56,463 bases of DNA from an uncultured Opitutia bacterium. GTDB lineage: Bacteria; Verrucomicrobiota; Verrucomicrobiia; Opitutales; Opitutaceae. The stretch spans positions 1 through 56,463 of the forward strand of contig CAIUOU010000107.1 of the NCBI GenBank assembly GCA_903900845.1, in the 5' to 3' direction. Positions 9,110 to 18,601 of the stretch are shown in pieces (within the stretch, counting starts at the first letter, position 1; the number at the start of each line of letters is the position of its first letter). The translations under genes and the position numbers were made by a program. The notes below the pieces were generated by a model that saw only the letters and a program-made list of their open reading frames with translations, was not told the origin of the DNA and did not search any database.

Positions 9110-10944
9110 GCACCCCGGGGCAATCGACGCAATCGCCTGGGCGCAACGCGGTGGCCGCGATGGCACTGCTGCTGATCGCGTTGCTGGCGCCCTTGGTCTC
9201 CCGCCTGATCCCCGTCCCGCGGGAACTGCCCCGCGCCGACGGCGCCACCGGTCTGCCGTGGGTGACCGGGAGTTTTGCTCCGCCGGCGGGTTACCACGAG
9301 CTCAACGACCCGCTGCGCCTCGAACGCGTGCAGCGCGCCACCTCTTTCACCGATGGCGACCGCGCCAAAGGCCGGGCCGAAAGCGCCTGGTTTCGCCCTT
9401 CGCGACCCGTGGTGCGGATCGCAGTCGCCGGCTATCCGGGAAATCCCGGCCAGCAGCTGCGCGCAGAGTTCCGCGACGCCGCCGGCGTGATCTCCCCGTT
9501 TTCCTATGCCGGCCCCGACCCGCGCGAATCCTGGCGCGAGTGGGCGCTACCGCGTCCGGACGCAGCTGTGGCGGTGCGGATCGTGGCGGAGGATGCCGGC
9601 GAAGCGACATTCGGTTGGGTGGCGTTCTCCCATCCCTATCGCGCGTGGCCGGGATGGATTGCCCACGCGATCGGCGCCCTCCGCCCCCTCGCGCTCACGG
9701 CGCTCGCGTTTCTGCTCATCCAGACCGCACTCGCCCGAGGCGCCGCATGCCGTGGCTCCGTCGCGCTGCTCACCAGCGTCGCGGCGGCCGCAGCGCTCCT
9801 CGCGCTCCGAAAACCCTGGGCGCTCCACACACCGCAGCTCTGGGCGGAGGACGGGAGCATCTTCCTCGTGCAGGCGGAGCAGCTCGGACTGCGCTCCTGG
9901 TGGGAGCCCTACAACGGCTACCTGCACCTGCTGCCGCGCCTTGTCGCCTGGCTGTCGCTCCGGAGCACCGACGTCGCGTGGTGGCCCGCCGTCTACAACG
10001 GGTGCTCCTTCGCGGTGACGGTCGGACTCTTCCTGCGGATCGCGTCCACCCGCGTCCGTCTGCCCGCGAAGCCCGCGCTCATGCTCGCCGTACCGCTGGT
10101 GGTCGGAACCGGCGAGGTGCTGATCAACCTCACCAACCTGCAGTGGATCACCGCGTTTTTCCTCGTGGCGCACCTGTTCCTCGAGCCGCCGAAGTCGGCC
10201 AGGGCGCGCACCGGCGACCTGTTTATCCTTGGCGTCGTAGGTCTCAACGGTCCGTTCGCCGCGGTGCTCGCGCCTTTGTTCGCCTGGCGTGCGTGGCGGG
10301 AGAGAAGCCTCGACCCCTCGCTGGCGTTCGGCGTCGTCGTGGTGTGCGCCGCGGTGCAGGGCGCGCTCGCGCTCGGCACCGGGCCCACGCTTTACGGAGC
10401 CGGGGAACCGCTCCGCCCGCTGATGTTTTTCTCGGTGCTGGGGAGCCGGCTCGTGACATGGACTTTTTTCGGCCCCGAGGCCGTGCGCGCCCTGCCCGTC
10501 TGGGCGCACGCCGCGGGCGGCATGGCGTTCCTCTCCTTGCTGGCGGTCGCCGCCCTCCAGCCGGGCCGCGACCGGGCCGACCGCGCGTTGCTCGTCGCGA
10601 CGCTCCTCCTCCTCACCGCCGCCTGCGCCTGGCGGGTGCGGGCCGACCTCTGGCAGGACGACAACCTCGTGAATGGCGACCGCTACTTCTTCATCCCGCG
10701 CGTGCTCGTGGCATGGCTCGTCATCCTCGGGTTCCGATCGTCGTTGCGCGCGGCGGCGTGGACCGCCCGCGGCCTGGCCGCGCTCGGACTCGCGCTGCAC
10801 GCCCCGCATTTTGTCCTGCCCGCCCCACCCGACTACCGCTGGAAGGACAGCTGCGACGCGATCCGCCGCGGCGTCCCGGCCCGGATCAACACGTTGCCCG
10901 AGGGCTGGTTCATCGAATATCCGGGGCGCCCGCCGAGACCATGA
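9106..10944 (+). CDS. GT-C-like membrane protein with N-terminal beta-type domain
   Basis: The start at 9106 is chosen because it overlaps the previous stop (ATGA) and begins just before a hydrophobic anchor; the frame is open far upstream but only as a shadow of the previous gene. The 612 residues comprise an anchor (about 15-32), a soluble domain (about 40-185: ELPRADGATG, SAWFRPSR, VAGYPGNPGQ, WVAFSHPYRAW) and a polytopic domain with PQLWAEDGSIFLV, GYLHLLPRLVAW and DVAWWPAVYNG. The tail matches that of the preceding gene. It is the longer partner of a tandem duplication. The soluble domain may bind a sugar or the acceptor; this is not known. Confidence 0.72.
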   Translation: MSTPGQSTQSPGRNAVAAMALLLIALLAPLVSRLIPVPRELPRADGATGLPWVTGSFAPPAGYHELNDPLRLERVQRATSFTDGDRAKGRAESAWFRPSRPVVRIAVAGYPGNPGQQLRAEFRDAAGVISPFSYAGPDPRESWREWALPRPDAAVAVRIVAEDAGEATFGWVAFSHPYRAWPGWIAHAIGALRPLALTALAFLLIQTALARGAACRGSVALLTSVAAAAALLALRKPWALHTPQLWAEDGSIFLVQAEQLGLRSWWEPYNGYLHLLPRLVAWLSLRSTDVAWWPAVYNGCSFAVTVGLFLRIASTRVRLPAKPALMLAVPLVVGTGEVLINLTNLQWITAFFLVAHLFLEPPKSARARTGDLFILGVVGLNGPFAAVLAPLFAWRAWRERSLDPSLAFGVVVVCAAVQGALALGTGPTLYGAGEPLRPLMFFSVLGSRLVTWTFFGPEAVRALPVWAHAAGGMAFLSLLAVAALQPGRDRADRALLVATLLLLTAACAWRVRADLWQDDNLVNGDRYFFIPRVLVAWLVILGFRSSLRAAAWTARGLAALGLALHAPHFVLPAPPDYRWKDSCDAIRRGVPARINTLPEGWFIEYPGRPPRP

Positions 10945-13205
10945 ACGCCGCCACGTTGATGCGCGCCCTGTGGTTCGCCGGCGGGCTGGCGATCCTCCTC
11001 GGTTGGGGTCGGGACACGATTCTCGGCTGGCAGCCCCGGCCCCGCGAGTTGCCGCGGGCCGACAACCGGACCGGCCAGCCGTGGATCACCGGCGATTTCC
11101 AGCGCGACGAACGCGTCGCGCCGGGTCCGCTCCCGGGCCACATCCAGCACGCCAGCTCGTTCGTCTCGGGGGACGCCTTCACGGGCCGCTCCGAAAGCGC
11201 GTGGTTCAGGACGTCGCGGCGCACCATCCATGTCGGGGTCGCAGGCTACCCGAACAAGACCGGCTGCGCGCTGTGGGCGGAGTTCCGGGACCCGGCCGGC
11301 CGGATCGCGCGCATCGATTGCCGGCTTCCGGATCCCCGGGAGGTTTGGTCCCGGTGGGAGATTCGCCGTCCGGCCGGATTCACCGAGGTGCGCATCATCG
11401 GCGAGGACCGTTCCTCGGCCTACGCGGGCTGGCTCGCCTTTTCCCATCCGTTCCGCGCGTGGCCGCCGGAGCTCGAGGCGGTTTATTCCCTCGTGCAGGT
11501 GGCGACGACCCTCGCGCTGGCGCTGGTGCTCGGTTGGGGACCCGGGCTGCTCTGGTGCCCGGCCGGCGCGACATCCACGACGCGCGCCGTTTGGTTTCTC
11601 GGCGCGGGCCCGGCCGCGCTGGTGCTCGCCGGCATCGGCGTGTGGCTTACCAGCGGAATAATGAGCCCTCAGGTGACGGGCACGGCGTTTGGCATCGTAC
11701 TCTGGCTGGTGGTTGGCAGGGGTGCGCGACGGCGGAAGTTCCGGCTCGAGGCCGATCCCTTCCTCATGCGCGCGATCGCCGTGGCGGCGCTCGTGGTGGC
11801 GGCGGTCGCGGCCCGGGCGGCCTGCTCGGCCGGTCCGGCGGGGGAGCTTTTCCGTGGCACCATCTCCCGTAACTTCCAGCTGAGTGACCGGATCGACAGC
11901 CGGTTCAGCTTCTACGCGGTGCAGGCGGCCGCCCACCACTGGGGTCCCGCATCCCCGACCACGGAGAAATTCTACTACCCCTGGACTTTTTTCAGCCGCG
12001 GGCCTCTGGCCGGCCTCGCGGCGATACCCGTCGTGATGGCGACGGCCGGCCGGCCGCCGGCGGGCCACGCCGAGCAGACCTGGGAGCCCTTCGACCGCAC
12101 CGGCTTCGCGGCCTACCGGATCACGATGTACGCGCTCGCCGCCGGCGTATTGGTGGCGTTCCACCTCCTGCTGGCGCCGTTGGTGGGCGGCCGTTGGGCC
12201 CTGCTGGGCTGCGGGCTGGTCGCGCTCGCGCCGTTCGGGCTGCACGAGGTCCTCTTCACGTGGCCGAAGTGGGCAGCAACCGCCTGGCTCGCGACCGCCT
12301 TCGCGTTCGTCATCAGCCGGCGGCCGGTCGCCGGCGGCCTCTGTCTCGGGGTGGGATTTCTTTACCATCCGCTGGTCCTGCTGTGGTCACCCTGTCTGGC
12401 GCTGTGGTGGGCGGGATCCTCGGGACGAAACATCGGCGCGGCCGCCGGGGGAGTCGCGCGACTGGGCCTCGCGGCCGCCGCGCTGGTCCTCCCGTGGATG
12501 GCGCTGGGCAAGATGATGCCCCATCTGCCCGACACCCCCTTCGCGGGACAGGGCGGATTCCTGCGCTATTGGATCCTGGCGGACTCGCATTTCGCGACGT
12601 GGGAAACCTGGCTGCGCACGCGTTGGATGAATTTTGCCAACACGTTCGTGCCGCTGCATCTCTTCGCCGACGCGGAGTCGTTCCGCCATTTTCGATTCAG
12701 CTCCGCCTACGAGACCTCGGGACCGGCGGAGAAAACCCTTTTTCTGGGGTGGAACTCGCTGCCCTTCGCGCTCGGCCTCGGGCTCTGGGTCGCGTCGGCG
12801 GTGGCCGCCACGCGCCTGGTCCGGCGACACTTCGCGGCGGCCGCCGTGCTGCTGCTCGCCCCCGCGGGGCTGCTGGTGGCGTACTGGGGCGGCGACCCGC
12901 TTGGGCTCATGCGGGAATGCGGGCACCCGCTTTTTCTCTCGGTCATCGGCGCGACGGTCTGGATCGCGGCTCGCGAAACCAGCCGCCTCGGCGCCCTCCT
13001 CGCGCATCCCGCGACGCCCTGGCTGCAACTTCCGGAGACGCTCGCCCTGCTCTGGTTCGCAACCTGGGCCAACCCCGCGCCCCACGCACGCATGCACCAT
13101 GGTCTCGACGCCGTGGCGCTGGGGCTGCACGTCGTCTGCCTCGCCGGAGCGGCGGCAGTTCTGGCTCGCGCCCGGCGCGACCTTCCCGACACCGTTTCTC
13201 GGTGA
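10941..13205 (+). CDS. GT-C-like membrane protein with N-terminal beta-type domain, FTWPK type
   Basis: The start at 10941 overlaps the previous stop (ATGA). The protein has 754 residues. The N-terminal anchor and soluble domain repeat the pattern of the previous gene ([38 protein letters not shown]). The membrane part differs: it has a long external loop after about residue 290 with [17 protein letters not shown], then an [11 protein letters not shown] motif near residue 440. That motif links it to the first module of the 4382-7843 protein (NTVFTWPKLSA). It is probably a GT-C glycosyltransferase or a flippase-associated protein of the same glycan pathway. No exact family is recognised. Confidence 0.7.
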   Translation: MNAATLMRALWFAGGLAILLGWGRDTILGWQPRPRELPRADNRTGQPWITGDFQRDERVAPGPLPGHIQHASSFVSGDAFTGRSESAWFRTSRRTIHVGVAGYPNKTGCALWAEFRDPAGRIARIDCRLPDPREVWSRWEIRRPAGFTEVRIIGEDRSSAYAGWLAFSHPFRAWPPELEAVYSLVQVATTLALALVLGWGPGLLWCPAGATSTTRAVWFLGAGPAALVLAGIGVWLTSGIMSPQVTGTAFGIVLWLVVGRGARRRKFRLEADPFLMRAIAVAALVVAAVAARAACSAGPAGELFRGTISRNFQLSDRIDSRFSFYAVQAAAHHWGPASPTTEKFYYPWTFFSRGPLAGLAAIPVVMATAGRPPAGHAEQTWEPFDRTGFAAYRITMYALAAGVLVAFHLLLAPLVGGRWALLGCGLVALAPFGLHEVLFTWPKWAATAWLATAFAFVISRRPVAGGLCLGVGFLYHPLVLLWSPCLALWWAGSSGRNIGAAAGGVARLGLAAAALVLPWMALGKMMPHLPDTPFAGQGGFLRYWILADSHFATWETWLRTRWMNFANTFVPLHLFADAESFRHFRFSSAYETSGPAEKTLFLGWNSLPFALGLGLWVASAVAATRLVRRHFAAAAVLLLAPAGLLVAYWGGDPLGLMRECGHPLFLSVIGATVWIAARETSRLGALLAHPATPWLQLPETLALLWFATWANPAPHARMHHGLDAVALGLHVVCLAGAAAVLARARRDLPDTVSR

Positions 13206-14263
13206 GCAAGCGTCTTCTCGTCACGGGATCCTCGGGCCTGATCGGTTCCGAGGTTTGTTCCTATTTCGCCCGAGAGCTGGGCTACACGGTGCACGGGCTG
13301 GACAACAACCAGCGGGCGGTGTTCTTCGGGCCGCAGGGCGACACCCGGTGGAACCAGAGCCGGCTCGCGGCGGACCTGCCGGGCTTCGTCCACCACGAGC
13401 TCGACATCCGCGACCGCGCCGGCGTGCTCGCGCTGGTGAAGGAAGTGCGGCCGGCCGTCATCGTGCACACGGCGGCCCAGCCCAGCCACGATCGCGCGGC
13501 GGCGATCCCGTTCGACGACTTCGACACCAATGCTGTCGGCACGCTCAACCTCCTCGAGGCCGCGCGGCAGGCCTGCCCGGAGTCGCCGTTCGTGCATATG
13601 AGCACGAACAAGGTGTACGGCGACGCGCCCAACCGCATCCCGCTGCGCGAGCTGCCCACGCGCTGGGATTACGCCGACCCGCAGCACGAGCAAGGCATCG
13701 CGGAGACGTTCACCATCGACCAGTCGAAGCACTCCCTTTTCGGCGCCTCGAAGGTCGCGGCCGACGTGATGGTCCAGGAGTACGGCCGGTACTTCGGCCT
13801 GCCCACGTGCGCGCTGCGCGGCGGCTGCCTCACGGGCCCCAACCACAGCGGGGTCGAGCTACACGGTTTCCTCAGCTACCTTGTGAAGTGCAATCTGGAG
13901 GGTCGCGAGTACAAGGTATTCGGATACAAGGGCAAGCAGGTGCGCGACAACATCCACTCGCTCGATGTCGCCCGTTTCATGGCCGCGTTCGTCGCCACCC
14001 CTCGCGCCGGCGAGGTGTACAATCTCGGCGGCGGCAAGGCGAACTCCTGCTCCATCCTCGAGGCGTTCAAGATCGCCGAGCAGTTCTCCGGTCGCACCCA
14101 GATCCACACGTACGTGGACCAGAACCGTGCCGGCGACCACATCTGCTACTACAGCGACCTGCGGAAAATGCGCGCCCATTACCCGGCGTGGGACATCACC
14201 CAGTCGCTCGAGGAGACCATCCGGCAGATCGTGGAGTCCTGGCGAAATCGCCGGAACTCATGA
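13202..14263 (+). CDS. NAD-dependent epimerase/dehydratase, CDP-sugar epimerase-like
   Basis: The start is GTG at 13202, overlapping the previous stop (GTGA). The protein has 353 residues of the extended short-chain dehydrogenase fold. NAD binding is shown by GSSGLIG at 9-15 and the substrate region by MSTNKVYG at 133-140. Where the catalytic YxxxK is expected, the sequence is F180-GAS-K184. The closest family resemblance is to CDP-paratose/tyvelose 2-epimerases ([22 protein letters not shown]). It would supply an activated sugar to the glycosyltransferases encoded upstream in the same operon. The 102 bp after it hold only GC-rich inverted stretches and no clear terminator. Confidence 0.82.
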   Translation: MSKRLLVTGSSGLIGSEVCSYFARELGYTVHGLDNNQRAVFFGPQGDTRWNQSRLAADLPGFVHHELDIRDRAGVLALVKEVRPAVIVHTAAQPSHDRAAAIPFDDFDTNAVGTLNLLEAARQACPESPFVHMSTNKVYGDAPNRIPLRELPTRWDYADPQHEQGIAETFTIDQSKHSLFGASKVAADVMVQEYGRYFGLPTCALRGGCLTGPNHSGVELHGFLSYLVKCNLEGREYKVFGYKGKQVRDNIHSLDVARFMAAFVATPRAGEVYNLGGGKANSCSILEAFKIAEQFSGRTQIHTYVDQNRAGDHICYYSDLRKMRAHYPAWDITQSLEETIRQIVESWRNRRNS

Positions 14264-14365
14264 AACCCGCGGCGGCGGCCCGCGGCGGGTCCGCCGTCCG
14301 CGTTTGAAGGCGGCGCTGAAATAAATCCGGTCCAAGCAACGGTTCGCTCCTTCCGCGGTCTCCCG

Positions 14366-14995
14366 ATGAAACCCATGCCCACGAAGCGCTCCCCCTTCGC
14401 CATCGCCCTGCTGGGAGTGGTGCTCTGGCTGGGCGGAGTGCGGCCGGCCGGAGCCACCAGCGTCATCCCACCCACTTTCCCAGAACTGGTCGCCGAGGCC
14501 GAGGCGATCGTGCGCGGCCGGGTGAAGGACATCGCCGTCCGGCGTTCGTCCGCGCCCGACGGCACTCCGGTCATTAAAACCCACGTGACTTTCTCCGTCG
14601 AACGCACCCTGAAAGGCGCGGAGCGGCGCGAAATCACCCTCGAGGTCCTCGGCGGCACAATCGGCGACGCAAGCCTCGTCGTGACGGGCCTGCCGCGCTT
14701 CGAGCCGGGGTCCACCGACTACCTTTTCATCGAGCGGAACGGCGTGCAGTTCTGCCCGCTGGTCGCGGTTCGTCACGGCCGCTACCGCCTGCTGCGTGAC
14801 GCCGCCGGACGCGAGTTTGTCGCCCGGGACAACTCCGTGCCGCTCACCGCCGTCGGGGACGTCGTGCTGGCCCTCGCCGCGCTGCCACCCGTGATTCGCT
14901 CCGCGAATGTCGCCGGTGCCCTCGGTCCCGCGGCCTTCGAGGCCGCCATCTCCGCCGAAGTGTCACGCCCCACGCCGGCTGCACGCACGCGCTGA
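14366..14995 (+). CDS. Secreted protein of unknown function, paired with a metalloprotease
   Basis: The protein has 209 residues with a Sec signal peptide (hydrophobic 11-24, likely cut near Ala30). The mature part opens with SVIPPTFPELVAEAEAIV and holds conserved-looking stretches THVTFSVERTLKGA and HGRYRLL. A clear paralogue lies at 54179-54793, sharing SVIPPTF, LVAEA-x-AIV, LKG and GHGRYR-type motifs. Both copies are followed within 10 bp by a matrixin-like metalloprotease gene, so the pair is a conserved unit. The role could be inhibitor, chaperone or substrate of the protease, but nothing in the sequence decides. No known domain is recognised. Confidence 0.75.
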   Translation: MKPMPTKRSPFAIALLGVVLWLGGVRPAGATSVIPPTFPELVAEAEAIVRGRVKDIAVRRSSAPDGTPVIKTHVTFSVERTLKGAERREITLEVLGGTIGDASLVVTGLPRFEPGSTDYLFIERNGVQFCPLVAVRHGRYRLLRDAAGREFVARDNSVPLTAVGDVVLALAALPPVIRSANVAGALGPAAFEAAISAEVSRPTPAARTR

Positions 14996-15003
14996 TCCTC
15001 ACG

Positions 15004-16800
15004 ATGTCCGCGATCCGCCGCATTCTCCGACGCGCGACCCTCGTGGCGCTGTTCGCGAGGTCGTCCCTCGCGTACGATCTCACCGGCGGTTCGTGGAACA
15101 ACGGCGACATCGTGATGCACCTGCAACTCGGCGTGCCCGCGGCGCCGCTCAGCGACGGCGCCTCCGATTGGAACACCATCGCCGAATCCGCCCTCTCGGA
15201 TTGGAACACGCATCTCCAGCGCTGCCGGCTCACGGTCGTCCGGAACTCGACCGCCGAGGTCCGCAACGGCAACCGCATCAATAACGTTGTTTTCCGCCCC
15301 GACATCTTCGGCTCCGCCTTTGGCGGCCGCACGCTCGCGGTGACGGCCGGTTTCACCAACCGCGCCACCGCGCGCTTCACGGAGCAGGACGTGGTCTTCA
15401 ACTCCAACCTCGCGTGGGACTCCTACCGCGGTCCCCTGCGCGGCTCCACCCGCGATTTCCGCCGCGTCGCGCTGCACGAGTTCGGCCATGTGCTCGGCCT
15501 GGACCACCCCGACGAGGCCGTCCCGCCGCAGGCCATCGTCGCCATCATGAACAGCACCGTGGGCAGCCTCGACACGCTCATGAGTGATGACGTCACCGGC
15601 GTGAAAACCCTCTACGACGCCGGCACGGGCGGCGGGGCGGCCGGCGGCGCGATTCCCGTGATCGCGGCGCACCCGCAAAGCCGGAATGTGCAGGTCGGGG
15701 ACTCCTACACGATGAGCGTGACGGTCACCGGAACCGGGCCGTTCACCTACGCGTGGGGTTTTCGCCCCGACGGTTCGACAACAACCGGAACCTTCGACCT
15801 CGCGACCGGCCCCAGTTACACCATCGGCTCCGTGCAGGCCGTCGACGGCGGGGTCTACACCGCGGTCGTCCGCGGGCCCGGCGGCACCGTGGTAAGCAAC
15901 TCCGCGCGGCTCACCGTGACGCCGGGACCAGCAGTCTCGCCGGACACCACCCTCGCCAACATTTCAACGCGCGGCATCGTGACGACCGGCAACGGTGCGC
16001 TCATCGCCGGCATCGTGATCGGAGGCACCACTCCCAAACCCGTCCTGGTGCGAGCGATCGGGCCGGGACTCGCCGACTTCGGCGTCGGCGGCGCCCTGTT
16101 GGACCCCGCGCTGCGAATCGTCGACTCCCGCGACAACCGCACGGTCGCGGAGAACGATGATTGGGACGCGGGTGGGAGTGTGGCGGCGATTGAGGCGGCG
16201 GCGAGACGCCTCGGCGCCTTCACGCTCCGGCGCGGCACGCGCGACTCGGCCGTGCTCACCACCTTACCGCCGGGAAGCTACACCGCGGTGGTCACGGGAG
16301 TGGGCGACCTGACCGGGATCAGCCTTGTGGAGGCCTACGATGCGGACGCCGACGCGGTCACGGCACGCAGCCGCCGGCTGGTGAATATCGCGACGCGCGG
16401 CCAGGTCTTCGGCGGCGAGAGTGTGCTCATCGCGGGTCTCGTTGTGACGGGGCCCGGGCCCCGCACGTTCCTGATCCGCGGCATCGGGCCCACCCTCCTC
16501 AAGGCGCCGTTCAATCTTTCGGGCGCGCTGCTGGATCCGTTCCTGGAGATTTACCGCGGCGAAACGCTGCTCCGCGAGAATGACGACTGGGACTCGCCGG
16601 TGAACGGGCAGCCGGCGCTGCGGGAGACAGCGCGTAAGGTCGGGGCGTTTCCGCTCGTCGAGACCCGCGACGCCGCGCTCCGGACCGGGCTCGATTCCGC
16701 GATGCTCATCACCCTGCCGCCGGGCAGCTACACCGCCAAACTGAGCGGCTTCGAGGGCGCCACCGGCATCGGCCTGATCGAGATCTACGAGGTGCCGTAG
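15004..16800 (+). CDS. Secreted matrixin-like metalloprotease with Ig-like domain and C-terminal repeats
   Basis: The protein has 598 residues. A signal peptide covers about 1-22. The catalytic domain has the zinc motif HEFGHVLGLDH starting at His158, with H158, H162 and H168 as ligands and E159 as the base. A downstream MNS before residue 185 could be the Met-turn of metzincins. Residues about 220-305 form an Ig-like domain (HPQSRNVQVGDSYTM). Two repeats of about 135 residues follow from about 317 and 459, each with (L/V)xNI(S/A)TRG, an IGPxL segment, ENDDWD and LPPGSYTA. No sorting signal is seen at the C-terminus. It starts 8 bp after its partner gene. It probably degrades extracellular protein. 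Confidence 0.83.
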   Translation: MSAIRRILRRATLVALFARSSLAYDLTGGSWNNGDIVMHLQLGVPAAPLSDGASDWNTIAESALSDWNTHLQRCRLTVVRNSTAEVRNGNRINNVVFRPDIFGSAFGGRTLAVTAGFTNRATARFTEQDVVFNSNLAWDSYRGPLRGSTRDFRRVALHEFGHVLGLDHPDEAVPPQAIVAIMNSTVGSLDTLMSDDVTGVKTLYDAGTGGGAAGGAIPVIAAHPQSRNVQVGDSYTMSVTVTGTGPFTYAWGFRPDGSTTTGTFDLATGPSYTIGSVQAVDGGVYTAVVRGPGGTVVSNSARLTVTPGPAVSPDTTLANISTRGIVTTGNGALIAGIVIGGTTPKPVLVRAIGPGLADFGVGGALLDPALRIVDSRDNRTVAENDDWDAGGSVAAIEAAARRLGAFTLRRGTRDSAVLTTLPPGSYTAVVTGVGDLTGISLVEAYDADADAVTARSRRLVNIATRGQVFGGESVLIAGLVVTGPGPRTFLIRGIGPTLLKAPFNLSGALLDPFLEIYRGETLLRENDDWDSPVNGQPALRETARKVGAFPLVETRDAALRTGLDSAMLITLPPGSYTAKLSGFEGATGIGLIEIYEVP

Positions 16801-16864
16801 ACGGGCGAACAAACCTTGGCTTTCATTTTGCGCGCCGCTCTGGCTCCCTCTGCCCGCCCGCCGC

Positions 16865-17656
16865 ATGTCAGACTTCAAGCACTTCTTCGGCTCCGCGCCC
16901 TCCGACCAGAACGCGCTCGATCTCTTCGCGGGGGAATGGTCGTCCCAGCCGCCTTCGAATCGTCCGGAGCTCAAAGCGGGGACGACCCCCCTCTTCGACG
17001 ACCCGCGGATTGCTTGGGCGCATCACCGGCTGATGGAAATGGGCGTGGCGGGCGGCTTCACCGGACGCCACGTGCTCGAACTGGGACCGCTGGAGGGCGG
17101 GCACACGTACCTGATCGACCGACTGGAAGCCGCCTCGGTGACCGCGGTCGAGGCCAACGCCCGGGCGTACCTGAAATGCCTCATCGCCAAGGAGACCTTT
17201 GGCATGCCCCGCGCGCGCGTCCTCCTTGGCGACTGCCTCGAGTTCCTGCGGCAAGGGGACAAGCGCTACGACGTAGGCATCGCCTGCGGCATCCTGTATC
17301 ACCTGACAAACCCGGTCGAGTTGCTGGAACTCCTGGCCCGCCGCTGCAACGCCTTGTTTCTCTGGACGGTATTTTACGACCCGGAGTTCGTGGCCGCCAA
17401 CCCGGTGCCAGGAGCGAAATTTTCGGAGGCGCTCGCCATGGAGACCGCCGGTTTCAAACATACCGTCCATCGTTTCAACTACGGCCCATCCCTGGACTGG
17501 AAGGGATTCTGCGGCGGCGGCGAGGTGTACAGCTACTGGATGGAAAAATCCGAGATACTCGAGGCGCTGCGGCACTTCGGTTTCGTCGAATTCCGCACGG
17601 AGCAGCATCCGAACGTCCACGGCAGCGCTCTGCTGGTGGCGGCGCGGAAGCCGTGA
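16865..17656 (+). CDS. Class I SAM-dependent methyltransferase
   Basis: The protein has 263 residues. The methyltransferase fold is shown by VLELGPLEGGHTYLI (motif I, about 76-90), an acidic VEANARAYLKC after strand 2, and DVGIACGILYHLTNP (motif IV, about 138-152). The GILYHL segment and overall layout recall the CmoB/DUF1698 group and sugar-cluster methyltransferases. It stands alone between the metalloprotease and a secreted protein, both on the same strand with gaps of about 60 bp. The substrate cannot be named. Confidence 0.8.
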   Translation: MSDFKHFFGSAPSDQNALDLFAGEWSSQPPSNRPELKAGTTPLFDDPRIAWAHHRLMEMGVAGGFTGRHVLELGPLEGGHTYLIDRLEAASVTAVEANARAYLKCLIAKETFGMPRARVLLGDCLEFLRQGDKRYDVGIACGILYHLTNPVELLELLARRCNALFLWTVFYDPEFVAANPVPGAKFSEALAMETAGFKHTVHRFNYGPSLDWKGFCGGGEVYSYWMEKSEILEALRHFGFVEFRTEQHPNVHGSALLVAARKP

Positions 17657-17709
17657 GACGGGGCAACGCGGTTTGACGCCCCTTCTCCGGCGAGCACATT
17701 TCCCCTCCA

Positions 17710-18411
17710 ATGCCCGTCCTCCGCCTCCTTCATCGCTGCCTTACCCTTGCCTTGGCGGGGGCGGTCACAGCGCTTGCAGCGGAGGCACCCGCTGCAACCG
17801 GGGGAAACAAGGCTTCACCCTTCATGCCACCTGCAGCCGCCGTGCCGGCCGCAACCACGGGCGCTACCGGCGAGGCCCTCGAATTCGCCGGGATCAGTTC
17901 CATTGGCGACCGCACCGACTTCGTCATCCACGACAAATCGGCCAAAAAGTCGTTCTGGATAGGGATCGGTGAGACCAAGAACGGGGTCGCCTTGGTGAGT
18001 CATGATCCACGACGCGATGTTCTGACGGTTAACGCTAACGGAATTCAGAAGCAGCTACCTCTACGCAAGGCCTCAACCTCTTCCGGATCCGGTGCACCAG
18101 CATCGGCGCCTATCACCTTTCAACAGGCAAGTCCTTCGTCCGCAGATGCTAATGTAGCTTCTTCGCTTCCCCCGCCCGCCCTGCCCCAGCCAGCCCCGCC
18201 TCCGCCTTCCGGCGGTCCGGAACCCAAGTCCCCCTCCGTCCCAGCCAACCCGGAGGCGGTCGTCAAACAGGAGACGGAAGCCCGGATGTTGGTGAGCGAC
18301 CTTCTTGAGATTGGGATGGCCCAGCGCCGCGCCTACGAGGAAGCCCAGCGGCGTGGCCAGCCTCCCGGCCCCGGGGTTTCCCCGGTCCCTGAAAATCCGA
18401 AACAGCCCTGA
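17710..18411 (+). CDS. Secreted Pro/Ala-rich protein of unknown function
   Basis: The protein has 233 residues. A signal peptide covers about 1-23 (hydrophobic LTLALAGAVTALAAEA). A folded part lies at about residues 55-122 (EFAGISSIGDRTDFVIHD, then SFWIGIGE and VLTVNANGIQKQL). This strand pattern resembles the homology region of GspC/PilP-type pilus and secretion proteins, but the similarity is weak and is only a suggestion. Residues about 150-190 are a Pro/Ser linker and the end is a charged helix. There is no clear partner nearby; the next gene is a TonB-dependent receptor 190 bp downstream. Confidence 0.65.
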   Translation: MPVLRLLHRCLTLALAGAVTALAAEAPAATGGNKASPFMPPAAAVPAATTGATGEALEFAGISSIGDRTDFVIHDKSAKKSFWIGIGETKNGVALVSHDPRRDVLTVNANGIQKQLPLRKASTSSGSGAPASAPITFQQASPSSADANVASSLPPPALPQPAPPPPSGGPEPKSPSVPANPEAVVKQETEARMLVSDLLEIGMAQRRAYEEAQRRGQPPGPGVSPVPENPKQP

Positions 18412-18601
18412 TCCGGATTGGGTCGGTCCGGGGTCGGTCAGTATCCCGATATCCGGACCCAAGATAAACGCTGGACTCGGCATAAAAGCGTCCCTTTTCT
18501 GACGCCCCGAAACCTCGCCTTAGATGACCTAGGGGAACCCCTGGCGAAGTCTTAACCCTTTCCGACGCACGTTGGAATTCAGCAACCCTACCTAACCAAA
18601 C
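18412..18601. other. 190-bp gap upstream of the TonB-dependent receptor
   Basis: No gene fits here. It holds an inverted repeat GGTCCGG (18425-18431) / CCGGACC (18453-18459) with a 21-nt loop, which may end transcription of the upstream gene although no T tract follows. Two GGTCGGTC copies are also present. The rest is relatively AT-rich for this genome and probably contains the receptor promoter, but no convincing -35/-10 pair was found. No Shine-Dalgarno sequence precedes the ATG at 18602. Confidence 0.4.

Noticed and set aside
9258-10940. 561-codon upstream extension of the 10941 gene
   Set aside because: Same reason; the ATGA overlap at 10941 gives a sound start before an anchor helix.
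14264-14365. GC-rich inverted stretches after the epimerase gene
   Set aside because: No clean stem or T tract could be drawn, so no terminator is called.
17673-17678. TTGACG resembling a -35 box upstream of the 17710 gene
   Set aside because: At a spacing of 17 nt no acceptable -10 sequence is found.
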